From Paenibacillus_AM sp052180255 (lineage in GTDB: Bacteria > Bacillota > Bacilli > Paenibacillales > NBRC-103111), in assembly GCF_052180255.1 (NCBI RefSeq), contig NZ_CP197466.1:3038001-3102000 (forward strand): 64,000 nucleotides of DNA, read 5' to 3'. A model generated the notes under the pieces. That model was not told the origin of the DNA and did not search any database. It worked only from the letters and a program-made list of their open reading frames with translations. Of the stretch, positions 33,419-42,311 are shown piece after piece (the stretch's first letter is position 1; every line of letters begins with the position of its first letter). Both the position numbers and the translations under genes were made by a program.

Positions 33419-36400
33419 TCAGTTGTAAGTCTGGGATATGCCGCAAAGCTGCATCACGCACATGCTCATGACATGTAAACAACAGCAGCTGCCGTTGTCC
33501 GCTTATTTCTTGCAGCTGTTTCAGGCAGCATTCCATCCGCTGTTGATCAAAATTTACGAGTATATCGTCCATAATCATCGGTACGACAGCTCTTGAAGCA
33601 TATTCTTCCGCCAGTGCAAAACGCATGGCAAGATAGAGTTGTTCAGCTGTTCCTCGACTTAAGAAGGCAGGTTCAACCCCTTGACCAGATGGTTTTACAG
33701 CCTCCAACTTATTCTCGCCAAATGGCGCTCGGACACCGATGAACCGACCTTGTGTCATCTCTTGAAAATAGCGGGAGGCTCGCATGAGCACGCCGGGCTG
33801 CCGCTCTCTTTCGTACATCTCGCGTGCTTTGCGCAGCAGATGTGCGGCAAAGGCGCAAGCTGCGTACTCGCGACCTAAAGCCTGCAAAGCAGCGACTTGT
33901 TCTTCCCGCCGCTGCAACTTGTCTCCATGACCGGCGCCATTTTCTAGCTGCTCAATCGTTCCCGCAAGACGCCCCCGTCGGTCGCGCTGTTCATTCGCTT
34001 CTTCACTTAGAAGCGACAATTTTGTTTGCAGCTCGCCTACCTGCGCGGCGAGCTCAGTTACGCCATGCTCAGCCAGCATAGCGTGCAAATGCTCAAGGCG
34101 CTGACTACCGACCAGCGCCGTAATCGAGGGGAGCAGGTGCCGCCGCTCCCCTTCAAGCTCCGCACGCCGTTGGGCGTGGCGTGCTTTGACGCGGAGGTCC
34201 AATTCGGACTCCGCGGAGGCAAGTGCAAGCAGCTCCGATTGCCGGAGCTGAAGCCCTTCCAGGCGTTGGCTAAGCGCCTGCGCCTCTAAAGCGGCGGCGC
34301 GCTGCGCTTCGCTTGCGAGCGCTGCCGCATCGCGCTTGCGCAGCTCATGCGCAAGCGCCTCCCCTCGGCGTTTGATGCCGAGGACGGGGTCGCCTTGGAC
34401 TGCGGCTGTGCCGAGCAGTCCATCCACCTGCGCCGCGTAATCACGCGCGGCGCTCCTTACAGCAGCAAGCCGCGTCTGCAGGCGCTGCTTGTTATAGAGC
34501 AGGCTGTGACCCTGCTCAATCAGCGGTAAACTCTCTAGCAAACCACCCGGTGAAAGGGGCGCTGTAAAACCATACTGCTTCAACCATTCTATCCAAGCTA
34601 ACTGCGTCTTCTGCTCTTCATCCTGCAATTGCTTTACATGCTGCTCCGCTTGGTTTACATGCTTAGCAGCTGACTGCAAATCTTGTCGCCAATCAGCAAT
34701 TTGACCCGCAGTTCTCTTGGTAACTTCTTGATCACGTTCCCAACTTTCGATTCCTTCTTCCCATACTGGAAGCTCTTGCTTCAGCCAAGATTCAACCTGT
34801 ATCCAATCGGAAGCAGCCATATGACTTTTGAGGTTATGACTCGATGAGCGATCAAAAGCAACATACTCATAGTCACCACCGCCCTCATCCTGCAAGGTTC
34901 CATCGGTATATGAACTAGCCATCTCAGCAGATGCTGCCAAGGGTTGGACAAGAACACTCAATGCCTCTCGAAGCTTATCCAAATGGGCCTCTGTATGGCT
35001 GAGTTTAAACTTCATATCAGACGGTAATTCAACCCCGGGTTCACCAACGGGTTCATCCATCACATATCTTCTAGTACCTCGACTCCCAGACTTCGATCCA
35101 AACGGCTTCACGATCTGGTAATAACCCAAACACCCTACAACTACTAGTAAACCAAGCAGACCTGCTATAACAGTTTCCTCACGCGTAAATAGCCATACAG
35201 CTAAACCAAGACCAACTGCAGCTCCGCCAACCATCCAAAACGCACCTAATCTTGAGCTGCGTTTCGTCCTCTTCCCATCACGTTCTTGATTAGAACCCAG
35301 CTGCATATTACGAAGTGCTTCTTGATGTAATCTATAATCTTCCGCCCGCTGAAGCAAATGCCGATATTCCATTTGCGCTTCATTGTACTCCCTATACAAT
35401 TGAGAGATGGAACGTAAATGCGTCTTCATATCCTGAATACCAGGTACACCAGTGAACATCGCAAATAATTGGGAAGATGGGTGAACCGCAGATTGACAAC
35501 TTGCCTGATCTTGAAGTAGGTGAATTTGCTCCTCCAACTTCTCTACTTGTTCGCTTATTGCAAGCTTCGATAATGTCTCTCGTTGTTGATCAACAGTAAG
35601 CTGCACAAACGTCTCTTTCCACTTCGTTATCTCTTCTCGCATGGAAGCCGACAAGGCAAATTGCTGCAAATCGGCTTCCGACCAGCTTGGGTCAATCGAT
35701 CTGAGCGTTCTCTCTAATTCCTTTTGTTCATGATCAAGCTCTGATTGGAGCTCTACGATAGACCGCTCATCGGCTTGAAATTGAGGGGCACGTCCCATTA
35801 GAATCTCGATCTCAACTTGCTGTGCAAGCAATTGTTCATCAGGTTGCGCTTCTTTTATTTGTTTTGTTAGCTCTTCCTGTTTGAGCAGATGACGTTGATA
35901 TTCATCCCGATATCGAATTTCATCTGCTTGTAGCGACTCCCATTTTGCAATCGCATCTTCTGGAAATTCAGGAGTCAAAGGGAGATGTTCACATTCCCGC
36001 TCCATTTCTTGCAGCCTGAGTGTAGGCTCATAAGCCTTCATACAAGTCTCGACCCAATCCAACTGTTCTTTCAAGCTCTTCTTGTTATTTTCCAATTCCT
36101 CTATGCGTTCATCTACGGTATGTAAATCTTGTTTTAGTAAATCATACCGACCTGCTTGTTCTTTACTTCTATACACGGCTATATCAAGTTCTTCAAGTTT
36201 CTTATAGCCTACATTGATATCTTGATTCTTACCTCTTGGTTTGTATAATCGTTCTAGACGCGCAGCTAATCTACGCTCTCCATCAATTAATGCAGCAGGA
36301 GGAATGCCAAGTCCTGCACTATATAAATAACCATTAATTTCTTCTTTTTGTAAATTCCGAAGCTCTTGCAATTCACTTAAACCGAAGGCAAATAATGAAC

Positions 36401-36791
36401 GAAACACTTCGGCAGACATCCCACCAAGCAAGCTCGCAAGCGCTTCTTCTCCACCAACCGTTCCGTCTTCAAAAGTTACTTTAACCGTACCAGCGGATGC
36501 TGAACTTCGCCCTTTAGTGCCCTTATGATCATGACGTTCGACAAGTACACGTTTCCCTTGATCATCGAGTAAAATCAAACTGCCTCCATGCGCACCTCCA
36601 CCAGAAGGTACGTAGCGATCGGCAAGCTGGCTTCTTGGGGAAAAACCAAATAATATCGCTCGAATAAACCCCATCAACGTGCTTTTTCCTGCTTCATTAG
36701 CACCATACACGAGAGTAAGTGACTGCACAAGCTGCCAGCTGCGATCCCGCAAATGACCAAATCCATCTACTTGAATGGCAACAATCTTCAA
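33408..36791 (-). CDS. yhaN: YhaN-like SMC/SbcC-type ATPase
   Basis: 1127 residues. Walker A Y-G-A-N-E-A-G-K-S-T at about 29-38, long coiled coils, a pair of hydrophobic helices near 515-560 (unusual for SMC proteins, usual for YhaN), and a C-terminal S-R-G-T-A-E-Q-L-Y-L-A-M-R-F-A-L signature followed by I-M-D-D-I-L-V-N-F-D. With YhaO it is likely an Mre11-Rad50-like nuclease complex. TTG start overlaps the yhaO stop (TTGA). The 33.8-34.5 kb part is much richer in GC and Ala/Arg/Leu than the rest. Confidence 0.9.
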   Translation of the reverse strand: MKIVAIQVDGFGHLRDRSWQLVQSLTLVYGANEAGKSTLMGFIRAILFGFSPRSQLADRYVPSGGGAHGGSLILLDDQGKRVLVERHDHKGTKGRSSASAGTVKVTFEDGTVGGEEALASLLGGMSAEVFRSLFAFGLSELQELRNLQKEEINGYLYSAGLGIPPAALIDGERRLAARLERLYKPRGKNQDINVGYKKLEELDIAVYRSKEQAGRYDLLKQDLHTVDERIEELENNKKSLKEQLDWVETCMKAYEPTLRLQEMERECEHLPLTPEFPEDAIAKWESLQADEIRYRDEYQRHLLKQEELTKQIKEAQPDEQLLAQQVEIEILMGRAPQFQADERSIVELQSELDHEQKELERTLRSIDPSWSEADLQQFALSASMREEITKWKETFVQLTVDQQRETLSKLAISEQVEKLEEQIHLLQDQASCQSAVHPSSQLFAMFTGVPGIQDMKTHLRSISQLYREYNEAQMEYRHLLQRAEDYRLHQEALRNMQLGSNQERDGKRTKRSSRLGAFWMVGGAAVGLGLAVWLFTREETVIAGLLGLLVVVGCLGYYQIVKPFGSKSGSRGTRRYVMDEPVGEPGVELPSDMKFKLSHTEAHLDKLREALSVLVQPLAASAEMASSYTDGTLQDEGGGDYEYVAFDRSSSHNLKSHMAASDWIQVESWLKQELPVWEEGIESWERDQEVTKRTAGQIADWRQDLQSAAKHVNQAEQHVKQLQDEEQKTQLAWIEWLKQYGFTAPLSPGGLLESLPLIEQGHSLLYNKQRLQTRLAAVRSAARDYAAQVDGLLGTAAVQGDPVLGIKRRGEALAHELRKRDAAALASEAQRAAALEAQALSQRLEGLQLRQSELLALASAESELDLRVKARHAQRRAELEGERRHLLPSITALVGSQRLEHLHAMLAEHGVTELAAQVGELQTKLSLLSEEANEQRDRRGRLAGTIEQLENGAGHGDKLQRREEQVAALQALGREYAACAFAAHLLRKAREMYERERQPGVLMRASRYFQEMTQGRFIGVRAPFGENKLEAVKPSGQGVEPAFLSRGTAEQLYLAMRFALAEEYASRAVVPMIMDDILVNFDQQRMECCLKQLQEISGQRQLLLFTCHEHVRDAALRHIPDLQLIEL

Positions 36792-38131
36792 CCTTCCCAG
36801 CCCCCATCCGCCAAATAATCGAGTACTAAGCCCTCTGCAGCCTGAAGCAACTCCTGTAACTCCTGATCAGTTTTAGGTAGCACAAGCTTACCTAGCCCGG
36901 TCTGTGAAGCCAATCCTTCTAGAGCCTCCCTTGCAAAAATACGCAGCTCCTTCTCGTCCTGCTGCAAATGCCGTGATTCTCGTAGTAAATCACCGATGAA
37001 ATTGGGCTCTGAAAGCAGCGACTCTACATCTATTTCCCGACTTGTTTGATCAATGACCGATTCGATCCAGACGAATGTTACTTCGGGACCAATTGGCAGT
37101 TCATCTATGTAAGATTCAACTTCATCATTTGTTAAAAAACGCTTCACTTCATCTGCTCGTATTTCTTCCAGTAATTCTGCTACAGCTTGTCCTTTACGCA
37201 GACGATCATTAAGCTGTCCACGACCTTCTAGGCGTACACGTACGATTGCTGATCTCCCATCGCTATTCATGCGAAGATCCTCCACCCGCTCCTCAAGTGT
37301 GTCCTTAAGGGCTTGTTCAGAATCCATGCCCTCAATCGAGATCGTAACAACTTCCCACCTAACTACATCCAGTGAATGGAATGTTAATGTGCTTATTCCC
37401 GCTTCATTCACATCAACGATATAGCAGCCTTTCTTACCCGTTTCCCGAATGCTGCGTCCTTGAATATTTCCCGGGTAAACAATATGCGGCTGGCCTTGTG
37501 GATTCAGCTCTTGGCGATGATGAATGTGACCAAGCGCCCAATAATCCATCCCGCTTTCCATTAGCTCCCGTTTCGTACAGGGAGCATAGTTATCATGATC
37601 TGAGGCTCCATCTACATTCGTGTGCAGCATCGCGATTTGATACACCGGTTTACTCGTTAAAAAGGGCTTAAACTTCACCGCCAAATTTTGTGAAACAGCT
37701 GCCGTTGGATAAGAGGTTCCATGTACATAGGCAATAACCCCTCGATCCGGCTTTATTACTGGCAAAGTTTCAACCTGGTCCGTCGCAAAAATGTGAACAC
37801 CATCCGGCCACTTCAGCTTCGCAACTCGTCCATCCAGTGGATCATGATTTCCGTGAATTAGGAACACCTCGATTCCATAACTCGCTAAGATCTGTACACC
37901 TTTCTGCAGCCGAATTTGAGCTTTCAAGGAACGGTCTGCTGCATCATAGACATCTCCGCTAATCAAGACAAAGTCTACCTTTTTCTGAATCGCCAAATGC
38001 ACCAATGCCTCGAAAGCATGGAAAGTGGAGTCCCGAAGGCGATCACGAATCGCCTCAGGAACTCCAGTCATGCCAAGGAATGGTGAATCTAGATGAAGAT
38101 CAGCACTGTGTAAAAATCGAAAAGACTGCAT
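36788..38131 (-). CDS. yhaO: YhaO-like DNA repair exonuclease
   Basis: Metallophosphoesterase of the Mre11/SbcD type, 447 residues. Metal-binding motifs: H-S-A-D-L-H-L-D near the N-terminus, S-G-D-V-Y-D, H-G-N-H-D, and the distal G-H-I-H. Acts on DNA ends with YhaN. The ATG at 38131 has AGGAGG upstream; the longer frame lacks it. The stop overlaps the yhaN start. Lies ten bases after a glycosyltransferase gene on the same strand. Confidence 0.92.
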   Translation of the reverse strand: MQSFRFLHSADLHLDSPFLGMTGVPEAIRDRLRDSTFHAFEALVHLAIQKKVDFVLISGDVYDAADRSLKAQIRLQKGVQILASYGIEVFLIHGNHDPLDGRVAKLKWPDGVHIFATDQVETLPVIKPDRGVIAYVHGTSYPTAAVSQNLAVKFKPFLTSKPVYQIAMLHTNVDGASDHDNYAPCTKRELMESGMDYWALGHIHHRQELNPQGQPHIVYPGNIQGRSIRETGKKGCYIVDVNEAGISTLTFHSLDVVRWEVVTISIEGMDSEQALKDTLEERVEDLRMNSDGRSAIVRVRLEGRGQLNDRLRKGQAVAELLEEIRADEVKRFLTNDEVESYIDELPIGPEVTFVWIESVIDQTSREIDVESLLSEPNFIGDLLRESRHLQQDEKELRIFAREALEGLASQTGLGKLVLPKTDQELQELLQAAEGLVLDYLADGGWEG

Positions 38132-38141
38132 ATCCGTCCTC

Positions 38142-39284
38142 CTACAATGCTTCTTTCTTATCGTTATCATACTTTTCATATACCGAGCGCAGCTGACGTA
38201 TCACCCGGCTCAAACCATAAGTCTTTCGAGCCTTCTCTGATGCTGCTCGTGCCATCTCATACCGAAAAGCCGGATCGATGATTAGTTTTTCTAATGCAAC
38301 CGATAGTGCGAGTGCATCCCCTGGGGGAATAAGTAACCCATTACGTCCGTGTTCTATCTGCTCTGCAATCCCACCCACATTTGTACCCACGAGTGCTAGT
38401 AAGCACAAAGCTGCCTCCGCAAATACAGATCCGAACGCCTCAGCTTGAGAAGGAAGGACGAAGATGTCGAAAAACGGCATAAACTCTTCCGGATGCAGCA
38501 TATAGCCATAAAAAATCGTCTCTTCATAAATATCAAGCTCGACTGCAATTCGCTCCAAATCAGGTCGGCTCGGACCATCCCCAATAATATGAAGCACAAA
38601 GTTTTGTCCGCGTTTTTTCAGCTCTGAACATGCAAGTAACAGTGTGTCAAGACCTTTTGCAGGAACAAGTCGACATACCGTGATCAATTGTGGGATGGCA
38701 TTCTCATGAGGCATTGGACGGAATCTTTTTTCATCGAATCCATTGGGAATCACACCAATTCGTTCCGAATCCTGCACATACTCGGCAAGGTATTTCTTGA
38801 ATGAATTGGAGACAGTCAGCAATTGATCCAGATTAGCTTCAAGTTCCCCATATATCGAAGTAAGAAAATCATGCTCTGGGCTATTTTCCACAATCTTTCC
38901 GTTTAAAAAAAGCTCACGTTCATAAGAAGAATGGATCGTCATAATGACTGGAGTAGTAGGAAAAAGCTGCTTCATCGCTAATGCAGCAATTGGATGGTGG
39001 GCATGGATCAGATCATATTGTTTCGTTATTCTCATCCTAGCCCACCAAATATAATCCTTATATGTTTGAATATATTTATCAACTAAAGGATTTCCTGCAT
39101 ATTTATGATAATCGAACGTTGCGAATTTAATCTCATCTATACCTTTTCCACGCACACGTTTAGGTAGAGAAAATAACTCCATCTCCCAGCCGCGCTTATT
39201 AAATTTATCTAAGACATACGGAACCATTGAGGATACCCCACCTGGCTGTTCAGGAGGGAAAAATAACGCTTGCAAAATATGCAT
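38142..39284 (-). CDS. Family 4 glycosyltransferase
   Basis: 380 residues, GT-B fold. N-terminal F-P-P-E-Q-P-G-G-V-S-S-M-V motif, donor site V-C-R-L-V-P-A-K-G-L-D near residue 200, and the E-x7-E motif in E-A-F-G-S-V-F-A-E-A. Uses an NDP-sugar; acceptor unknown (surface polysaccharide or a small thiol precursor are options). AAAGGTG lies before the ATG at 39284. It heads the yhaO-yhaN operon, an unexpected partner. Confidence 0.85.
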   Translation of the reverse strand: MHILQALFFPPEQPGGVSSMVPYVLDKFNKRGWEMELFSLPKRVRGKGIDEIKFATFDYHKYAGNPLVDKYIQTYKDYIWWARMRITKQYDLIHAHHPIAALAMKQLFPTTPVIMTIHSSYERELFLNGKIVENSPEHDFLTSIYGELEANLDQLLTVSNSFKKYLAEYVQDSERIGVIPNGFDEKRFRPMPHENAIPQLITVCRLVPAKGLDTLLLACSELKKRGQNFVLHIIGDGPSRPDLERIAVELDIYEETIFYGYMLHPEEFMPFFDIFVLPSQAEAFGSVFAEAALCLLALVGTNVGGIAEQIEHGRNGLLIPPGDALALSVALEKLIIDPAFRYEMARAASEKARKTYGLSRVIRQLRSVYEKYDNDKKEAL

Positions 39285-39427
39285 ATAATTAACACCTTTC
39301 AAGATGTAATGGTAATCATTTGTAATGGGACGAACACATGATCTTTCGTCTCTATTGTAACTTGGAAGTTGTCAATAAGAAAGAGCACATGTTCACGCGA
39401 CAAATTTATCCACATTCTCTGACATTC

Positions 39428-39436
39428 TGCTATAAT
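39428..39436 (+). promoter_or_regulatory. Extended -10 promoter element of the diguanylate cyclase gene
   Basis: TGCTATAAT: an extended -10 (TGN plus TATAAT) about 44 bases before the ATG. No good -35 box is seen, as is common with extended -10 sites. Confidence 0.5.
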
Positions 39437-39479
39437 ATAAGTCACTCTTATACGTGAAATTTAATGGAGGATTCCAAAC

Positions 39480-40580
39480 ATGCTTTTTTCCTATACAGTC
39501 ATCTTAGTCATACTTGCACTCATGCTTACGATTTCAATCCGACTGCTTCTATCCAGACGAAAAAAAGCTTATTTTTCAATGACTGTATCACTGACTTTTC
39601 TGATTGTGAACTATGCGATATTGTTCTACATCGCATCTGAGCATTCTACCAACCCTCTTTTTCAATATATTTCCAATTTATTGCAAGTCATTTCGTTCAT
39701 TCTGGTAAATATGGGTATATTTCAACTTTATAATCCGACTCAAAAAAGGCAATATTTATTTTTCTACAGTCTCATCTTTTTTGCAGCATTAATTTCACCC
39801 TTGTATTTTTACATCCCTACTTTAATTGGTTTTACGTCTATCCATCCATTGGCCATACAGAATATTGGATTGGACATCTATATGTTTGTACTTATTGTGC
39901 TGTGGGCCTATATGATCCCGCCATTAATCGGTCAATCGCGCAAATATCAACTTGCCCTGCTTGTTTATTGTATTTATCACATTGCACATTTACTGAATAA
40001 CTACATATTTGAATCTGAGCAACCATTCCTATCTCTTGCCGAGAATATCAGCTCCGTTCTGTTTTATTTCATCTTATTCTCGTTTTTATTCGAACGTGTC
40101 GTCGAACTCATGAATGCAATCTACACTTCTTCCATCACCGATGGCTTGACACGAGTATATAATCGCAAATTTTTTTACCAACGTCTGAGTAAATATTTAA
40201 ATCATGGCATCTCTGTTGCAATCATCTTTAGTGATATCGACAATTTCAAGAAATTAAATGATACCAAAGGCCATCAATCAGGTGATGAAGCCCTGCAACA
40301 AGTTTCACAAATCATGCAAAACCTATGTGAAGATTGCGGGATCGTCGGTCGTTATGGAGGAGAAGAAATCGTAGCCATGATAACCGATCCAACCGTTCCA
40401 CTCGGAAAGTTTGCAGAGACATTCCGTAAGCGAGTAGAGGCTGAGACTTGTGTTACGGTATCTGTAGGCTATGCTGTTTATCGGGAAGGACAAACCCCTG
40501 ATGAACTGATCGGACAAGCAGACGCAGCCATGTACCAGGCTAAAACAACGGGGAAAAACAAAGTGTATGCTTTTAAATAA
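39480..40580 (+). CDS. Membrane diguanylate cyclase (GGDEF)
   Basis: 366 residues: about seven membrane segments in the first 200 residues, then a GGDEF domain (about 205-366) with the active-site variant G-G-E-E-I, which is functional in other cyclases, and F-S-D-I-D-N-F-K-K-L-N-D for metal and GTP. Makes cyclic di-GMP. The Arg-x-x-Asp inhibitory site expected five residues before the motif is absent. No EAL domain. GGAGG sits eight to nine bases before the ATG. Sensory input unknown. Confidence 0.9.
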   Translation: MLFSYTVILVILALMLTISIRLLLSRRKKAYFSMTVSLTFLIVNYAILFYIASEHSTNPLFQYISNLLQVISFILVNMGIFQLYNPTQKRQYLFFYSLIFFAALISPLYFYIPTLIGFTSIHPLAIQNIGLDIYMFVLIVLWAYMIPPLIGQSRKYQLALLVYCIYHIAHLLNNYIFESEQPFLSLAENISSVLFYFILFSFLFERVVELMNAIYTSSITDGLTRVYNRKFFYQRLSKYLNHGISVAIIFSDIDNFKKLNDTKGHQSGDEALQQVSQIMQNLCEDCGIVGRYGGEEIVAMITDPTVPLGKFAETFRKRVEAETCVTVSVGYAVYREGQTPDELIGQADAAMYQAKTTGKNKVYAFK

Positions 40581-40599
40581 CTTTTGATCATAGCAAAAT

Positions 40600-40646
40600 A
40601 AAGGGCTCTCCGGACGGAAGTAAGTTCTTCCGAAGGATAGCCCCTT
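40600..40646. terminator. Bidirectional terminator between cyclase and peptidase genes
   Basis: Two-part hairpin: outer AAGGGGCT/AGCCCCTT-like arms with internal loops, and inner CGGAAG/CTTCCG around TAAGTT; six T follow on the plus strand (40645-40650). Confidence 0.8.
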
Positions 40647-40653
40647 TTTTCTA

Positions 40654-41913
40654 TTAATCATACTTTTGTTCGAAAACATACTCCATCAGAGGATCGCGAC
40701 CCTCCATCAAATCTTTCATCATCCAATTCATAGGAACATCCGGGAAAAATGACACCTGGTTATCATCGTATGCAAGTTTAAAATATTTCGTGGAATAATA
40801 TACCTTGAGCTTAGAATGTGGAAGCTGCAAAGATAATATGTCGCCATATGAATTTGGTTTTCCACCTGTAGGTTCACCAATCCATGTCGCATACAATTTA
40901 TCTTTCAAATCGATAGCGTTAAATAATGCTGAAGAGAAGGTTCTATTACTAAGCAAAACGTATGTATGAATTTGATTTTGATCAAAAGTATTGTAAAAAT
41001 TATCCATAAGAGGAGCGATATGTGCCGAATTACCTCCCCCATTAAGACGCAAGTCAACAACTAACTTCTCTGCACCCTTTTCTTTCATTTCTTTTAGCAT
41101 TTCTCGCGCAAAATCATTAAAATTTTTATTTTCGTCTTCCATGCATCTATTGTATTGAAAATACATCGTTTTTTGTTCCGGGATGTATTGATAATAATAA
41201 TATTCATTTTGATACATCCAGTAAAGAGGTGGGGATGCGATCTGTATGACATCTTTTTTCACATTGTTTTCTGTTGGTATCGATACCTTTATTTTGTGTT
41301 GTTGTGCATTTTGATCTATATATGTAATTTCCACTTCATTTGTCAGCTTTGATAAACCAAGCCCGACTAATAGATCAGTGTCCGTCAGATATTGAGGAAA
41401 CATGGTATTAATCCAATACTCATTTTCATGTGGAATGATTTTACGATAAGCATTCCTTACTGTTTCAATTTCGATTCCATTAACTTGTGTAATTCTTCTT
41501 CCTACAATTGAGCTGTATTCAGAATTTGCCATTAAACAATAAATGCCATCTGAGAACTGAAATAAATACATAGGAAGTTTGCTATCAATGGCTGCTACAT
41601 TCGTATGTGCTTCACCCACTGATGCAATAAGTTCCATGATGCCTACCTTCCGCTGTTGGTCCGTCATGTGCGGCAGATGCTCTTTTAGTTTATTCACCTT
41701 GTCCATGAACTGTTCCTTGTTAACTTGATGAAACAGATTGATGTGTTTCTGCGGAAGCTCATTAGCAAGAAAATCAAGATCTTCCTTCCATTGTTGGATC
41801 GAGTCTTCTGAACGTATACTAGCAGTACGTTCACTGCTCATCAATAATAAACCACCTAATCCTGCCACCGCTGTTATACAGATGACGATCCAAAATCTAG
41901 TTACACGCCTCAT
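40654..41913 (-). CDS. Membrane-anchored S41-like peptidase
   Basis: 419 residues with one N-terminal membrane helix (W-I-V-I-C-I-T-A-V-A-G-L-G-G-L-L-L), so the main part is extracytoplasmic. The C-terminal half has tail-specific-protease features: V-V-D-L-R-L-N-G-G-G-N-S and the candidate nucleophile in N-R-T-F-S-S-A. A PDZ-like segment precedes it. The general-base Lys is not obvious, so activity is uncertain. An 89-residue gene lies five bases upstream. Confidence 0.75.
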   Translation of the reverse strand: MRRVTRFWIVICITAVAGLGGLLLMSSERTASIRSEDSIQQWKEDLDFLANELPQKHINLFHQVNKEQFMDKVNKLKEHLPHMTDQQRKVGIMELIASVGEAHTNVAAIDSKLPMYLFQFSDGIYCLMANSEYSSIVGRRITQVNGIEIETVRNAYRKIIPHENEYWINTMFPQYLTDTDLLVGLGLSKLTNEVEITYIDQNAQQHKIKVSIPTENNVKKDVIQIASPPLYWMYQNEYYYYQYIPEQKTMYFQYNRCMEDENKNFNDFAREMLKEMKEKGAEKLVVDLRLNGGGNSAHIAPLMDNFYNTFDQNQIHTYVLLSNRTFSSALFNAIDLKDKLYATWIGEPTGGKPNSYGDILSLQLPHSKLKVYYSTKYFKLAYDDNQVSFFPDVPMNWMMKDLMEGRDPLMEYVFEQKYD

Positions 41914-41918
41914 TACCT

Positions 41919-42188
41919 TTACACCTTTCTTTGTCGATGCAGGTTAAGATGATATTCGATTTCCTTCACACGATCATTTTCAATTCTTAATTCATGCTCA
42001 ATTGCTTCCATTAAGGAGTTCATCTCTGCTATGACACTGTCTGGTAGTTCCGCTTCTTCGAGAGATTTAACAATGTATAGCAAACATTGCAGCGTTTCCT
42101 CCATGAGTCCCTTTTTCCGCCCACTAAGTACAACCTCTGATAAAAAAACGAGATGGCCCAGTTCCTCTTGGTTCATTTTCATCCGCAC
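41919..42188 (-). CDS. 89-residue helical protein upstream of the S41-like peptidase
   Basis: Almost entirely helical and acidic/charged (E-E-T-L-Q-C-L-L-Y-I-V-K-S-L-E-E-A, then E-H-E-L-R-I-E-N-D-R-V-K-E-I-E-Y). No known family. Start GTG at 42188 or ATG at 42182, both behind GAAGGGTG. Operon partner of the peptidase, five bases away, so perhaps an adaptor or regulator. Confidence 0.65.
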   Translation of the reverse strand: MRMKMNQEELGHLVFLSEVVLSGRKKGLMEETLQCLLYIVKSLEEAELPDSVIAEMNSLMEAIEHELRIENDRVKEIEYHLNLHRQRKV

Positions 42189-42247
42189 TCACACCCTTCT
42201 CATTCCATTATCTAACAATTAGTGAGTGCTGTGAAGATGATTTCGAC

Positions 42248-42286
42248 AAAAAAAGTGCAAAACCGTCATTTCGGTTTGCACTTTTT
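42248..42286 (-). terminator. Terminator of the three-repeat acidic protein gene
   Basis: Stem AAAAGTGCAAAACCG / CGGTTTGCACTTTT with one bulge, loop TCATTT, followed leftward by a run of T. Strong. Confidence 0.88.
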
Positions 42287-42311
42287 GATATTTATCTTAA
42301 TACTATAGGAA

